NCBI GenBank assembly: GCA_022495005.1
Contig: JAGYXB010000160.1
Span: forward strand, 558,001-622,000
DNA: 64,000 bases
Origin: Rhyacophila brunnea
Lineage: Eukaryota; Arthropoda; Insecta; Trichoptera; Rhyacophilidae
Direction: 5' to 3'
A program made the translations under genes and the position numbers. Positions 1 through 11,040 of the stretch are shown piece after piece. Numbering within the stretch: the first letter of the stretch is position 1; each line of letters begins with the position of its first letter. Under the pieces are notes generated by a model. The model did not search any database. It saw nothing but the letters and a program-made list of their open reading frames with translations, and had not been told where the DNA came from.

Positions 1-536
1 GTAACATAACCGAATGCGAGACTGAGGTCCCAGACGTGATAAGATAACCTCATTTGCACTAAAAAAAGTGTGCTACCAAATACAAACACTGATAAAAATA
101 TATTAATACATAAATTATTTTAAAATATTATTTTGACATCTTGAAAAATTAATATTACCGTAAACAAAAAGACGTTATCTTGGATGAAGCAATAATTTGC
201 CAAGTTCACAATGTTATTCTTACGCCTTATCATTATAACACATTTTAATAAACCATAAAAATAATTATGATAACCTTTATCGAAAATAATGATAAACAAC
301 ACTATAAAATATAAATTATTACTTTATTAAGAATATGTACAGTTGTTAGCCAAGAAGACGAAGAACAGCTTTTCTCTGGTTATTAAACGAAAGTCTAAAT
401 AAATATGTTATGAAAGTGTAGTTTAATTACAACATCAGCGCATTTATTCTATGCACAAGACTGCTTTCGGACGCTACGGCAGCTATCTAGGGTAGGTCTG
501 TATCGAAGTGTTGGCACTTATTGTAACAGTTACAAT
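1..536. other. Unassigned AT-rich sequence
   Basis: No coding domain, tRNA-like fold or inverted-end structure was seen. The only open frames are short and AT-driven. Confidence 0.5.
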
Positions 537-544
537 AAGTTAGC

Positions 545-963
545 GGGTCTAGGACGATTCGGCGCCGGTACAACTGGGCGCCACGCAATCGAATGAGATT
601 CGAAAATAAATAGATGTTCGTGAATTATAGGTATCTACTTATAAAATATATATTTATTATTATTACATATTCATATTTGAATTATTATACTATTATTTAA
701 TATTTGGTCCATATGTTTAAGTTCCAGCGAGAAGAGAGTTCTTTTATTTTTATATAAAGCCTCAGGCATGATAATTCTCAATCCGCAATAGAAAAGATTA
801 TGTAAATATCAAAATGAACTAAAGCTACTAAGTAGAAAGATAGAAACTGATTAAACTGATTAAATTCCTTGTCTACTTTATATATTAAATCCTAACGAAC
901 GTCTATTTATTTCATTTGACAGTGCGACGCCCAATTGTCCTGGCGTTCAGTTGTCCCATTCCC
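545..963 (+). mobile_element. Mutator-like MITE, copy 1
   Basis: A 419-bp non-coding element begins GGGTCTAGGACGATTC and ends in the imperfect reverse complement (GGGAATGGGACAACTG read from the right). The inverted ends extend about 50 bp and share GCGCC and GGACAAYTGGGCG words. It is flanked by TAAGTTAGC on the left and CAAGTTAGC on the right, an 8-of-9 match. Two other copies lie at 34470-34867 (reversed, perfect 9-bp duplication) and 47238-47647. Inverted ends starting GGG with a 9-bp duplication suggest a Mutator-type transposase acting in trans. No transposase is present. Confidence 0.75.
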
Positions 964-971
964 AAGTTAGC

Positions 972-2488
972 CATCTAAACCTAAACAGTCAAAACTGTCT
1001 ATCTCGCTCTAAAATTTGCCACAACCAAAAGAGATGCTGTTTAAACAGATCGCTTATTGTAATAATTATAATTACATATTATACAACTCTATAAAATTAT
1101 ACCCACTTAATTTTTTTTATTATTATACATACCTATATATTTTCTTCTTCTCTCTTGTGAGGGTAATATTTGTTATAATGTATATCTCATGTTGTGAACG
1201 TCTTAAATTTAGATTTGTTAAATAAATAAATTAATTAAATAATTGCACAGAGAATAAAATGGGGTCCTAAAAATGATTCAAATGGAATAGTAAAAAACTG
1301 TATTCAATTAGAATTTAAATTCAATTCATTACATCAAAAGTAACATCAGTCGATATTATTCATTAAAAAATAATAGTTAACATTATCAATTTTTAACAGT
1401 TACAACAAAATTATCAACGGCGAAAGAGTCGTTTATTTTGAGATGTTGATGCATTGAGAAATCACTTTACACTATTTATGTATTAACATCTAATTTAAAT
1501 TAAAAATAATGGGAGCGTTATAAATTTATAATAGTATTCATAATGTGTGGGAGTTTACAATACTTGGCAATAGTTTAATTATGCATGTAGAGATAATGCA
1601 ACAATCAATGCAACATGCGATATGAAGCCGAGTGGGTCCACGATATGTTTATAACACGTGTCCGCGACGCTCGCCGATCAGGGTCATCGCTCGGACACCG
1701 CAGACTCCACGTGTCCTACGAGGAATGACAAACTATAGAATATTCAACATTTAATCTAGGATTCCACCATAATTACTGTCTTCATCGTATCGGGGAGGTA
1801 TTCAATCGTAGAGGGTGTCCTTCTAGAAGTTGGTAATTAATGCAAATTGCAACACCTTTTTCTTCAGCTTGCATGCAGCGGCGATTTTCTTTGACGCAGG
1901 TGACGCAATTGATTCGCCAGAAGATTTAAAATGAAATGAGAAATTTGGGGGAATTTATTATTTGAGAACGGAAGTCTCATATCGCTCCACTGAAGGGAAT
2001 GGTTAGTTCACAGTTTGAACGCGTGAATAAAAATTTCTTGTTTGACAGTAAACTCAACATGCATTGTCCATAACGTGACCATACGTCCCGTCTTTAGGTA
2101 GCCTATCCCGTTGTCCCTTAGCACAGATTCGGGACGCCGAAATGTCCCGTTTTCAGAAAGAGAGCAACGCACGGTAACAAATTTAAAAAAAAGGCGCGAA
2201 AAATCAAAAAATCGAAAGAAACTGATAGAAAGGGTCTTTTCTCTTATGAATAAGTTGTGGACGAGCGAAAAACACAGTTGCAAGTCGCAGTTCTTAAACT
2301 GTCTTAAAGCAATATTAATTTTATTACCAAAGTAAATTTTAAGAAGTCCTGCCAAGATTTTCATTCTTATTTGAAATCAAAACAGAATATACCTACTTTG
2401 TTCTTCAAAAAAGTACAAGACCACATAAATTAATTATTTTCACGTGTTCGTTCCTGTTCTTTTCATTATGGGCCCTCATGCGCAACGT
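972..2488. other. Unassigned; possible old hAT remnant near 2070-2170
   Basis: Most of the stretch shows nothing. Around 2076-2160 a cluster of GTCCCG and CGGGAC words resembles the degraded end at 24538-24635, and both may descend from one hAT-like family. Short open frames on opposite strands here (about 2008-2364 and 2111-2335) overlap and show no domain. Confidence 0.3.
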
Positions 2489-3014
2489 ATTTGTTTTATA
2501 ATAATTATTAACCTAAGAATAAGGTAGTATTTTTTTAAAAAATTGGCATTTCTCAGTGGTTAAGCTACACCATACGGCCGTAGCCATACATTGACAAACG
2601 ATAACTGACGTAGGGAGTAAGATCATGTTATCGCGCGTGTTTGAACATTGTACTGAACCGGAACAGAAATCGTTTTCTATAATATTATCTGCTATATAAT
2701 GTTAACTTTACTAATGGTTTTATAAATGCGTTGAAAAATTAATAAATCTAAACAATCTTAACACCACTGCACATGGATGTACTAAAATATGACTATATTC
2801 TAAAACATTAGATCGAGAGGTTTAAAAGAATACTATTTTATGTAATAAAAATACACTATGCAGTCATTAAATGTTTAAAATAAATACCTATAAAGGATAA
2901 TAAGGATTCAAAATTATATAAATAGATTATCTACGACGTATAAGCAATGTCACGCTTATGCTCTGAAAATACCATAACATCTCCATTTTGACCTACGTGT
3001 CGCATGTAGGCCGT
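2489..3014 (+). mobile_element. Rearranged copy of the long-inverted-repeat family
   Basis: The first half matches the inner left arm of the palindrome at 54553-55942, through the CGCGCGTGTTTGAACAT landmark. It then jumps to the outer right-arm sequence, with the ACACCACTGCACATGGATGTA landmark region, GAGAGGTTTAAAAGAATAC and CAAAATTATATAAATAGATT. Much of the inner right arm is missing. The right end (GTAGGCCGTTC) is a decayed version of the TTAA-flanked terminus at 59351. Confidence 0.7.
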
Positions 3015-3471
3015 TCATAAATAAAAAGTATGAAGAAATATGCATTTTCTTGAATACACATATACCTACTATTACCTAAAAATTAGTAGATGTCCTGTTT
3101 TGAGGAAAGAAATAAATGGCCACGTTAACTATCCATGACACGTTGGACTAGTAATAATAATTGTTGTGTATTTCTTATATTGGGGGTCCATGTCCCGCGC
3201 GCATCATTCAGTTATAAGCTACTAAACGTTAATATTAATTGATATGTTTATCTAAAAGATTTTAATAACAACTTGCATTGAATGCAGTTGCATTAATTTT
3301 AAATAATTGCATAGCATTAATTCTCATTGCACTTGAGGTCAAATCAATTTAATTTAATAACTAATTCTTGCACATATCTCTTCATATTATATGGGCACCT
3401 ACTATGAACTGAGGAAAACATCGAAATAATAATTAATATAACATATTATTTACTTATTATTATTTTTACAA
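3015..3471. other. Unassigned AT-rich sequence
   Basis: No element end, coding motif or RNA gene was recognised. Confidence 0.4.
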
Positions 3472-4010
3472 CAGTGTTTTCAACCTTTTTTATAAAGCGG
3501 AACATACATCGAGAGAATAATTATTGCAATCAATTCTTCGGAAATCTTCGTAATTAGCAGAGCGTTGGAGCGGAGCTCGGAGCAAGAGCACGGAGCAGTG
3601 GAGCAATGGGGTTTTACCCGGAGAACCGAAAATTTGTAGTGCTCCACTGCTACAGATGTTTTTTTAATCATATAATTTTCAACCTAAAATCCAATGAAAA
3701 TACTATATTTGCCACATTGCAATATGTACAGGAATTATTTTAAATACGTTAACACTGCCAAATGATAAATAAAATCACTTTTTTGACAGAATAGGCAGAT
3801 AATGAAAGGCGATTTGCTGCCGGTAATTTTATTTAATAGAATTAATAATGAGAAGGACGACTAATAAACCTTATTTCATACATTTTATTTTACATTTGTA
3901 TACATAATAATATAATACCTATTAAAACTTTTTACCCGGAGCGGAGCAGACTCTTGAGCGGAGCTGGAGCAAGTACCTACCTATTAGGTCCCGGAACGGA
4001 GCAACTCAAA
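3472..4010. mobile_element. Possible hAT-like element with GGAGC clusters
   Basis: The left edge, CAGTGTTTTCAACCTTTTTT, resembles a hAT terminus of the CAGTGGTTCTCAACC type. Two clusters of five GGAGC pentamers each, at about 3565-3605 and 3937-4005, bracket an AT-rich core, and both lie next to TTTTACCCGGAG. Such subterminal clusters often serve as transposase binding sites in hAT elements. No right terminus or target duplication was found, so the limits are uncertain. Confidence 0.4.
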
Positions 4011-4032
4011 AGAGGGTCTTCTCCAACCTCGT

Positions 4033-4052
4033 CAAATCAAATCAAATCAAAT
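4033..4052 (+). repeat. (CAAAT)4 microsatellite
   Basis: Four perfect CAAAT units occur in tandem. Confidence 0.95.
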
Positions 4053-4223
4053 TACCACTCTAACCTAATTAGTCATGATTTTAGTTATTTAATGAAATTG
4101 ATAACATGGCCAATATATTTTTCCAAGTCACAAGTTTTCAATAATACCTACAATATTTTAGTCCATTATTATTAATTAAGCAGGTAAACACAGCAGCTCT
4201 CAGTGATTGAAGTAATCACGTAG

Positions 4224-4475
4224 ATACGCTTTACGTGGCTGGGACATGTGTTCCGGATGCCGCCAGAGAGTGCGACACATCGTACCCTTGTGGCACAGCA
4301 TCAAGGGTTCTGTTGCCGTGGCCGGCCCTCCCTCACCCTGCAGCGGTGCTACAAAAGTGATCTACACGCTGCAGGCCTGGCATGGCGGGAGGCGCGACAA
4401 TTGGCGATGGATCGAACCTGTGCTTGCCATATCCCCCAATTCCTGGGCGTGACAGGGTGAAAGAAGAAGAAGACG
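4224..4475 (+). pseudogene. LINE reverse-transcriptase ORF, C-terminal fragment with (GAA)n tail
   Basis: The open frame from 4224 to the stop at 4458-4460 reads through WLGHVFRMPPES, then CRGRPSL, then GLAWREARQLAMDRT. This is the layout of the region after the reverse transcriptase in RTE-like and related LINEs: a WxGHVxRM block, a GRP block, and a W..A..LA.DR block. The usual tryptophan after DR is missing. A GAA-rich tail follows at 4461-4475, marking the 3' end and plus orientation. The copy is 5' truncated, since a TAG stop sits in frame at 4221. I infer a dead insertion; the exact clade is not certain. Confidence 0.7.
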
Positions 4476-5194
4476 AATGTAAAAATAGCCCTCTAAACCT
4501 AATATCTACTGCCTAATCTAATATATATAGTTTTGACAAGGCCCGCACACATGGGGGAGGAAGGTTTCGGGCCCCGATCCGCCCCCTAAGAACAAAAAAA
4601 ACAATTTATTTGGGTGAATGGAATATTATTTATTCTTCGTCAGGACCTTACGACTGAGGAACGTGACCTGGATGATGTGACTCTCAAAGAGCCTTCTCAA
4701 CAGGTTGGCCCTGCTACTCTCGGCATTATACCACACGCAGGGCTTGTTGCCGCTGGACGAATCAGTCCAACCATATGTGGCATCCAATGTTTAATTTAAT
4801 ATTCTGATGCATATCTAGAAACACGAAACAGCGCGGATGACACAAACGGACACTAACGATCCTAATAATTACCACGCGCATTCGGTAACCACTCGTGGAT
4901 GCGACAGCTCGCAATAACTTGTAGGCGAGCACACTTAGTCATACCAGCAGGCCAGGTGTTTATCGATAGAGTAAAAGTGCGTAGTATCTGGGTATGATGA
5001 ATATACCCGTAAAATCAAGTAATTGGAAACTGATATATTTTGTTAATCCCACCACTTGCCTCTCTCACCGCATAAAAAATAAAAATAAGTAAAAAATGTA
5101 TCGAAATATTGGAAGCCCCAAACAATAATTATTCTGTGTGTACGTTTGGTTTTGACGTAAATATTAATAAAAACATTTTACGCTACACTATTTT
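4476..5194. other. Unassigned
   Basis: The stretch at 4540-4800 is richer in GC than its surroundings and carries a 61-codon open frame with no recognised domain. It may be an older repeat fragment. Nothing else was seen. Confidence 0.3.
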
Positions 5195-6011
5195 CCGACC
5201 ATGCCCGATCCTAATATGCCTATTAATGGGCCTTCACAGAGTGGAGGTTTGTATGAACAGATTTTGTTTTCACGAGAAACGGATATTAAGACACTTACTC
5301 AACCTATTAGATCCATACTCTGACTTGCTTTTCCCTCCACCACCCGCCACGTCTCCACACTCGTTATGCAGGCGTATACCGTGGCGTAACGAACGATAGG
5401 CGCTGTTCAAATTTGTAGCGAAAGTGTCCCAGGAGCAACTTCCCAAGACCTTGGTTGGCGTGCACTAGAGTGTGCGTGATCCCTACTTCCATATAATGTA
5501 TTACGGTCAATTCTCGATGAGAAAAGACCTTCTCGCTCGCCGTATAATGCCGCAAACTTTTTAAAAGCTGAGAAATTTTCCCTCGTAGATACCAAGTCGC
5601 AATGGCCGACCGGTCCAACTGAGGGTCGAACCGACTTGAGAAGCTCTTCCCTTTCAACTGACATATAGGGATACTCCCAGAGGATGTGATCAGCATCCTG
5701 CAGTTCGCCACATAAGTAAGTCGGAGATTCTATTAGGCCAAGCTGACAGAGCTTGGAGGCAAAACCACCGTGTCCGGTTAAGAACTGAGTCCAATGGTCT
5801 GGAGTCAATCTCCATGCGCCACTTTATATTAGGAAAAAACAAATGCCCTTGGAAGAAATAGTCCATCGCCCCTGCCACGCACGCAGCGCCGTGTCCATAC
5901 TCTGACTCATACAAAAATTGTAAAACAATATGTGTACTTGCCAGACCCAGGATTCGGACCTGGGACCCACGATGCTATAGGCCGACGCTTAAACCGCGCG
6001 GCCATCGTGTC
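5195..6011 (-). mobile_element. tRNA-derived SINE, copy A, split by a LINE
   Basis: On the minus strand the element has a tRNA-like head at about 5940-6008, with B-box-like GGTCCGAATCC and head motif GGCCGCGCGGTTTAAGCG. An unrelated body follows and ends near CGGGCATGGTCGG. The body is interrupted at 5326-5893 by a LINE, with TCCATACTCTGACT repeated on both sides. Other copies lie at 9671-9911, 17165-17335, 31736-31890 and 61012-61240. SINEs of this kind are transcribed by RNA polymerase III and moved by LINE proteins. Confidence 0.8.
5326..5893 (-). pseudogene. R1-like LINE, C-terminal ORF2 fragment inserted in a SINE
   Basis: On the minus strand an open frame of 133 codons (5808 to 5407) reads PDHWTQFLTGHGGFASKLCQ, then SPTYLCGE, DADHILWEYP, and ends with GPVGHCDLVST and NFSAFKKFA. 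This matches the region after RNase H, with its terminal CCHC-like motif, in R1-type LINEs. Two of the four expected metal-binding cysteines read as tyrosine (TYLCG and WEYP). The insertion is 5' truncated, ends in a short A-run (GGGAAAAGCA) without a long poly(A), and is flanked by a perfect 14-bp duplication. It sits inside SINE copy A, so it is younger than that SINE. It is non-functional. Confidence 0.8.
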
Positions 6012-6520
6012 GTTACACTATTAACAATTTTCAAATATTGTTTATTATTTATGATAATAGCTTATCGCTTTGACTTTGAAAATTAACGCAGGCAGTTAGT
6101 AGTCACAACAAAACAACTTTCACTGAAACTGAAAAAGTTAATACTTAAAAAAAATATTAACTCCAAAGTCCACATCGTCAATTTTTTTTGTACATATTTC
6201 CTGCAACATTTGCTGCGGCTCGTTACCGGGTCCACCCTACTTAATCATTTCGGCTGAATATGCCATCCGCACACGTCAGGAAATCATTAAAACCCATACA
6301 AATATCGCGAAATGAACCAAAAAAACGACGATTAATCTCTTTACCTTCAGATTCACGCGGTGATTAAATTGTCTGAAAAATGCAACAGATACAAAAGAGG
6401 GATAAACCTGAGAACCATTAATTCTCAGTGTTTCCAACTGTCACTCACAACAATATGTCAGCTATAATGACAACGAAAATAATCAAAATAGATATAAAAA
6501 AAATTATCAGATTACCTCAA
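6012..6520. other. Unassigned
   Basis: AT-rich sequence with no motif recognised. A lysine- and isoleucine-rich open frame at 6428-6667 runs into the next repeat and is not credible as a gene. Confidence 0.4.
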
Positions 6521-7013
6521 AATAATTACAAGATAAAAAGAACTTTTTGTATAAGTACCACGTTTTTAAATTCTCTGTTGAATCATATAAACTTGACAAT
6601 TCTATGCATTAATAATTTAATTAAAATAACAAATCATTTTTTTGCTATTTTGCAACAAACAAAATAAATATAGAATACTGAAATGTCATTTTGATTTCCA
6701 TAGTAACGCACGTATATATTAATAATTAAGTTGCTAGGACCACCCCCTTGGGAACTAATAATAGTGGATTGGATTACGGATTTCTTCCGAAATAACTTTT
6801 CATACAAAACAGAATTAACTGAAAATGAATTCTATTCTACTTAAAGACTGCTAGAAGTATTAAAAGAATGAATTGGCATCGTGCTCTGATATATTTCAAA
6901 AGTTTCAAATGTCTAGCTAGTCGGGAAGTTAGTTAAAAATCGATTGCAAGATTTGTACTGGATAAACAACCACCGGACAAACAAGAATACGAGCTAAGAA
7001 AAACGTGGTAATT
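6521..7013 (+). mobile_element. TTACAA-ended non-autonomous repeat, copy 1
   Basis: The repeat begins TAATTACAAGATAAAAAG and ends AACGTGGTAATTA, giving short imperfect inverted ends. Internal landmarks are CATAGTAACGCACGTATATA, a dyad TTGCTAGGACC, TTTTCATACAAAACAGAATT and GATTTGTACTGGATAAACA. Seven more copies and one fragment occur in the window (16428, 18478, 27259, 38158, 49851, 50408, 51131 and 35930). No transposase or reverse-transcriptase sequence is present, and the superfamily is not established. Confidence 0.75.
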
Positions 7014-7918
7014 AAAAATACGTCTCATTATAAACATCGTTTTCGCGGCATCAAGGATTGAAGAAGAATTTATTCTTTCACGATGCCAGCATGAAATTTG
7101 GTCTAACGTCTAACCTAACGTAAAGATGTTGAACAAAATCTTCTTCTATAGAGATGGATGAAGCGTAAATGTGTGACATTGAAGCAAGAAGGATCTCAGG
7201 GCTATTCTAACATAACTATCACTTAACACCAAAAAAGAGCTAATTGTGATAAACATATCACATTTATCACTTTACACATTCTGGCGGTTAATTAGGTAAG
7301 TAAAACAGTTAACCGTCCGAACTGTCAAACGATGATAATATCTTCTCTCTTGGCCGTGCTAACTTTAAGAACGAGACAGGGTACGTCAATTTTACATATT
7401 GAAAATTGAAACGCAATGACATGACTAAGAAAATTGTAGGATATGTTGATATTATGTCTGACGTGTCAATACAAAATTCGTGTGTTCGGCTCATTATCGA
7501 CTAGATTGCGCTGTGTCGGCTTTATCAGCATTTGTTTGGTCTTATCCGTCGACCGACATATCTACCAACCTAAATTTTCCCCGTATTACGAATTAGAGAT
7601 AGCTGCTGATAACCGTTTAGTCAGTCTAGTGTATAGAATACCTTCCGTGCTAATTTGGAACAAAGCAAATTACGGAAACGTGCTAAAGCGATAACCGTTA
7701 AGAGTAGACCTGCTGGTAGGTATTTGAAGAGAATTTCACACTATTCTATTATGACATTCTACTATAATTTATTTCAGATTCACCCAATACGCTATTACAT
7801 ACCTACATGATTATATTTCCCGATATTGCCAAAATAAGTCTTGAATAGTTAAATACATAAGATTAAATTCGATTTCAATTTCACAATACATATTGCCGTG
7901 AAAGAGTTCTAAGGAGAT
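7014..7918. other. Unassigned
   Basis: Open frames of 61-100 codons exist but show no domain. No inverted ends or tRNA-like motif were seen. Confidence 0.4.
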
Positions 7919-7924
7919 GAAATT

Positions 7925-8151
7925 GCAATAGGCTGGACATATCGTTCGGCGCTGGATAAATGCCGTCATACAGTGGTACCCAAGAGGCACTGAACGCCTA
8001 CAGGGACGCCCTAAAACCCGCTGGATAGACAATCTCATAAAGTTCGGTGGATTTACGTGGCAGCAAAGAACTAGGGACCTAGAAGAGTGTAGGGAGCCGG
8101 GGGAGGCCTTCATCCAGCAGTGAATCGACCCCGACTGATGATGATGATGAC
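7925..8151 (+). pseudogene. RTE-type LINE 3' end
   Basis: The frame reads WAGHIVRRW, then WYPRGTERLQGRPKTRWID, then LIKFGGFTWQQ and GEAFIQQ, followed by an (ATG)n tail at about 8137-8150. This is the C-terminal tail of an RTE-type LINE, which also occurs at 12247, 14057, 32625, 42145 and 57810. The 5' part is absent. A TGA replaces the tryptophan codon after IQQ. Confidence 0.8.
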
Positions 8152-8465
8152 AATCGAAAATAAAAGTTAGCTATAAAAAACCTGTAGAATAAAATCAATG
8201 CGTTGCCGTTATTTTTTTGGTGAATAATTGTGTAAAACATCGTGAAATGCATTCGTAGTTATTTATGTAACCAAAGCAGCAGTCTTCAAACCAGAGCCGT
8301 CAGTTTGTTTTTGGGGCTGCCAATAGAAGAAAAAATAATTAAACTCTATTACTAATACAACCACACAATCGTTTGATTTGAAAATCGAACTACTTACAAC
8401 TTCTTCTAGAGTCTAAATTTAATTATCTGTTTTATAGTATTTTATTGTATTGGTAAGATATACGG

Positions 8466-9199
8466 TAGGGATTCCAATCCCGGGATCCCGAGCTATTTTC
8501 GATACATATGAATCCCGGGATTGATAAACATAATCCCGGGATTTCGGGATTGATTTTTTTTATCAATTTTGTATGGAAAATAAAATAAAAGCAAAAATAT
8601 AACAGAAAAAATACTTTTAATAAAAAATAACTACATTAGAAATAAACTGAGTTTGAATGAATTTTGATTTATACCCATGTGCAGGTAGCCGATTCATTTT
8701 ATTTTTTCACATAAATTATTAAAAATGAGAAAGATTGGAAAAAAACAATGCTTCGCACTTTTAACAAAGTAATTCCACCATGATATCATACGTTTTACGG
8801 CAATTTCATATTTGGCTGACTAATTAGATTTATGAAGCGGAAAGGCCATAAGTACGCCATGATTATTTGCTTTACTATTTTAAATCTCGCTAATCCATTC
8901 ATTATGTCTTTACTATCAGAAACAGCAATCTCATATTAAATTCACATTATTATTTATATTACAATATTATTTACTCCATTAAACTTGTGTATTTCCAAGA
9001 TTGAACGTATACAATATTAACAATAAATGTCTTAAATAGAATGAATTATACTAGATTTATTTTTGATCAATTTTATCAATGTTATTTGTAAATATAAAAA
9101 TTTTATACAAACAATGGAAAAAAATGCCAATCCCGGGATTGTCAAATTGTAATCTCGAAATCCCGGGATCAGAATTTTGGCTCGGGATTAGATTCCCTA
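8466..9199 (+). mobile_element. hAT MITE rich in CCCGGG, copy 1
   Basis: A 734-bp element starts TAGGGATTCCAATCCCGGGA and ends with the inverse (GGATTAGATTCCCTA). It is flanked by a perfect 8-bp duplication, ATATACGG, at 8458-8465 and 9200-9207, which is diagnostic for hAT. Both ends carry several AATCCCGGGATT palindromes as subterminal repeats, likely transposase sites. The interior is AT-rich and non-coding. A second, reversed copy is at 45506-46228. Confidence 0.9.
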
Positions 9200-9207
9200 A
9201 TATACGG

Positions 9208-9663
9208 TATAATATTCAAGCTTTTTCATTAGAAATTTTAATCTGCGTGCAATGTCAGAAACGCTATATTTGACGATATACGCCAGATGCGAATATTTCA
9301 AGCTAGATAAAGGCTGACAAGCACAATATTATATTCGACAGTTAGTATGTAGTTCATGACATATTATGCACCTACTGTTTTGTTTGCAGCTCCGCTGAAA
9401 GGACCACGTGCCCAACAGATCAGATCGGTGATTTATGTTCATCGCTACAATAACTTCACCATACAGTAAAAGAATTAACAACTACTATAACAATGTAGAA
9501 AATTTCAGAACCTTGACACCAAATCAACCTTCAAAACATGAGCTACTGATATAAATCGCACAGCGTCCAATTCAACGGGCTTGCCAGGCGATGGAAATAA
9601 GGCCGTATGGCAATTCAGATACATATTAAATTTATTTTCGCACTCTCATCCTCGGCAGAACAG
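9208..9663. other. Unassigned
   Basis: No recognised motif. Confidence 0.4.
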
Positions 9664-9670
9664 GATATTC

Positions 9671-9911
9671 TTTTTTTCGACCATGTCCGATCCTAACAGG
9701 ATCATATGGGCCTCTACAGAGTAGAGGTTTGTATTAACAGATTTTGTTTTTACGAGAAATGAATATCAGCCACTTGCTCAACCTATTAGGTCCATACCCT
9801 GACTCACACACAAATTGAAAAACAATATATATGTACATGCCAGACCCAGGATTCGAACCTGGGACCCACGGCGTTATAGTCCAACGCTTAAACCGCGCGA
9901 CCACCGTGGGC
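9671..9911 (-). mobile_element. tRNA-derived SINE, copy B
   Basis: This is the most complete minus-strand copy. The tRNA-like head is near 9845-9908, with a B box GGTTCGAATCC, and the body ends at an oligo(T) on the plus strand, which is the poly(A) tail of the SINE. GATATT occurs on both flanks (9664-9669 and 9912-9917), consistent with a short target duplication. Confidence 0.85.
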
Positions 9912-9917
9912 GATATT

Positions 9918-10010
9918 TGGGTTACATGTAAATTTTACTTATTACATTTCACCGTAGCACAGTTCACCGTGAGCTTTCTTATCGGAAAGAGATGACCCTA
10001 TACTATACGG
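9918..10010 (+). repeat. Fragment of the TTACATGTAAATT dispersed repeat
   Basis: It shares GGGTTACATGTAAATT, TTTCACCGT, GTGAGCTTTCTTATCGG and the ACTATACGGTC landmark with 17640-17880, 20155-20570 and 53605-54000. The copy at 17640 ends with a Helitron-like terminus. Confidence 0.65.
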
Positions 10011-10235
10011 TCATCTACCAGCACCGAAATGAAAAAAATACCCGTTGTTCTGTATTTCTAATTTAATTACATACATATTTTCTACTGTCTTTCCCTTGTA
10101 TTTCGGCTGCTTTTATTACGTATTTTGTAAGTGTTTTAGGTACTTATATTATTTTTTATCGATTTTTCTTTATAATTTTCGTGGCAACCTCGTGAACATA
10201 AATAAATTTAAAATGTGTTTGATAATTTCTTTCAG

Positions 10236-10400
10236 GGGTGCGAAGGTAAGTACGTGCCGCTATCCCGAAACCGAAGTGAACTCTGTAGCAATCAGATTAG
10301 GGGGGAAGGCTCCGAGACCCCAAAAAGGGACTGCCGGCCCCATGCGACGACCCTCTGATGAAATCAATTAAGGAATTAAGGATCTCAGTAATTCACTTAC
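10236..10400 (+). other. GC-richer segment with splice-like borders, possible repeat remnant
   Basis: The stretch reads in one frame through RYPETEVNSVAIRLGGKAP and RRPSDEIN before a stop at about 10369. Upstream lies a pyrimidine tract ending TTTCAG, and GTAAGT follows ten bases later. The composition differs from the AT-rich surroundings. It may be a LINE 3' region or an old coding fragment; I cannot assign it. Confidence 0.25.
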
Positions 10401-10800
10401 GGCCTTGCCCTGCCGACCTTAAACCGCAAGAATCGACCAAAATCAGAGAATCCAAGTGTTTTGTGAAATGAAATAATTGCTTTCATAATAATTTATAAAT
10501 TATATATATATGATACAATCTGAAGTACCCGGCTTCGCACAAGGTCGCTTCGTGGATACATTTATCTAAGATATTTAAAAAATAATAAAAAGTAATTATT
10601 TTTTTAATATTAAAATATCTGTGTAATACAATATGGCAATATGAAAATAATTCTAATAGGAGTAAAGGTCAAACAAAAGAACACTAAATTAAAATCGATT
10701 CCAAAATATCCAAACGTTATAAATAGTATTAATATGAAGTAAAATATTCAAAATTGGATGGTGCAAACAAACAAACTACCTATGTATTTTATATAATACT

Positions 10801-11040
10801 AATTTAGAAACCTTCGCAGGTGTGCGCACAATAACTGACGAAAGTTTCATCGCAATCGGATGAATGGTATAGGAACCATACGAATAAAAGAACATCAAAT
10901 GAAAAAGAAGAAGATAGTTTTTCTAATTCAGAAACCTTCGCAGGTGTGCACACAACAACTCACCAAAGTTTCATCGCAATCGGATGAATGGTATAGGAAC
11001 CATACGAATAAAAGAAAATAGAATGGAGAAGAAGAAGATG
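10801..11040 (+). repeat. Two-copy tandem duplication, period 124 bp
   Basis: The units starting at 10801 and 10925 share GAAACCTTCGCAGGTGTG, AAAGTTTCATCGCAATCGGA and GGAACCATACGAATAAAAGA. Each ends in a GAAGAAGAAGAT-like tail. The wording resembles the 3' end of a LINE or SINE. The block after it (11041-11165) looks like further 3'-end sequence. Confidence 0.8.

Noticed and set aside
2008..2364. Overlapping open frames on opposite strands
   Set aside because: Both are short, show no domain, and mirror each other as expected by chance.
5936..6010. Possible functional tRNA genes at the tRNA-like segments
   Set aside because: They are parts of multi-copy elements with poor acceptor and anticodon arms.
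10045..10371. 108-codon frame rich in Phe, Tyr and Cys, suggesting a membrane protein
   Set aside because: The hydrophobic part is translation of T-rich DNA, and the C-terminal part has a different composition and is more likely repeat-derived.
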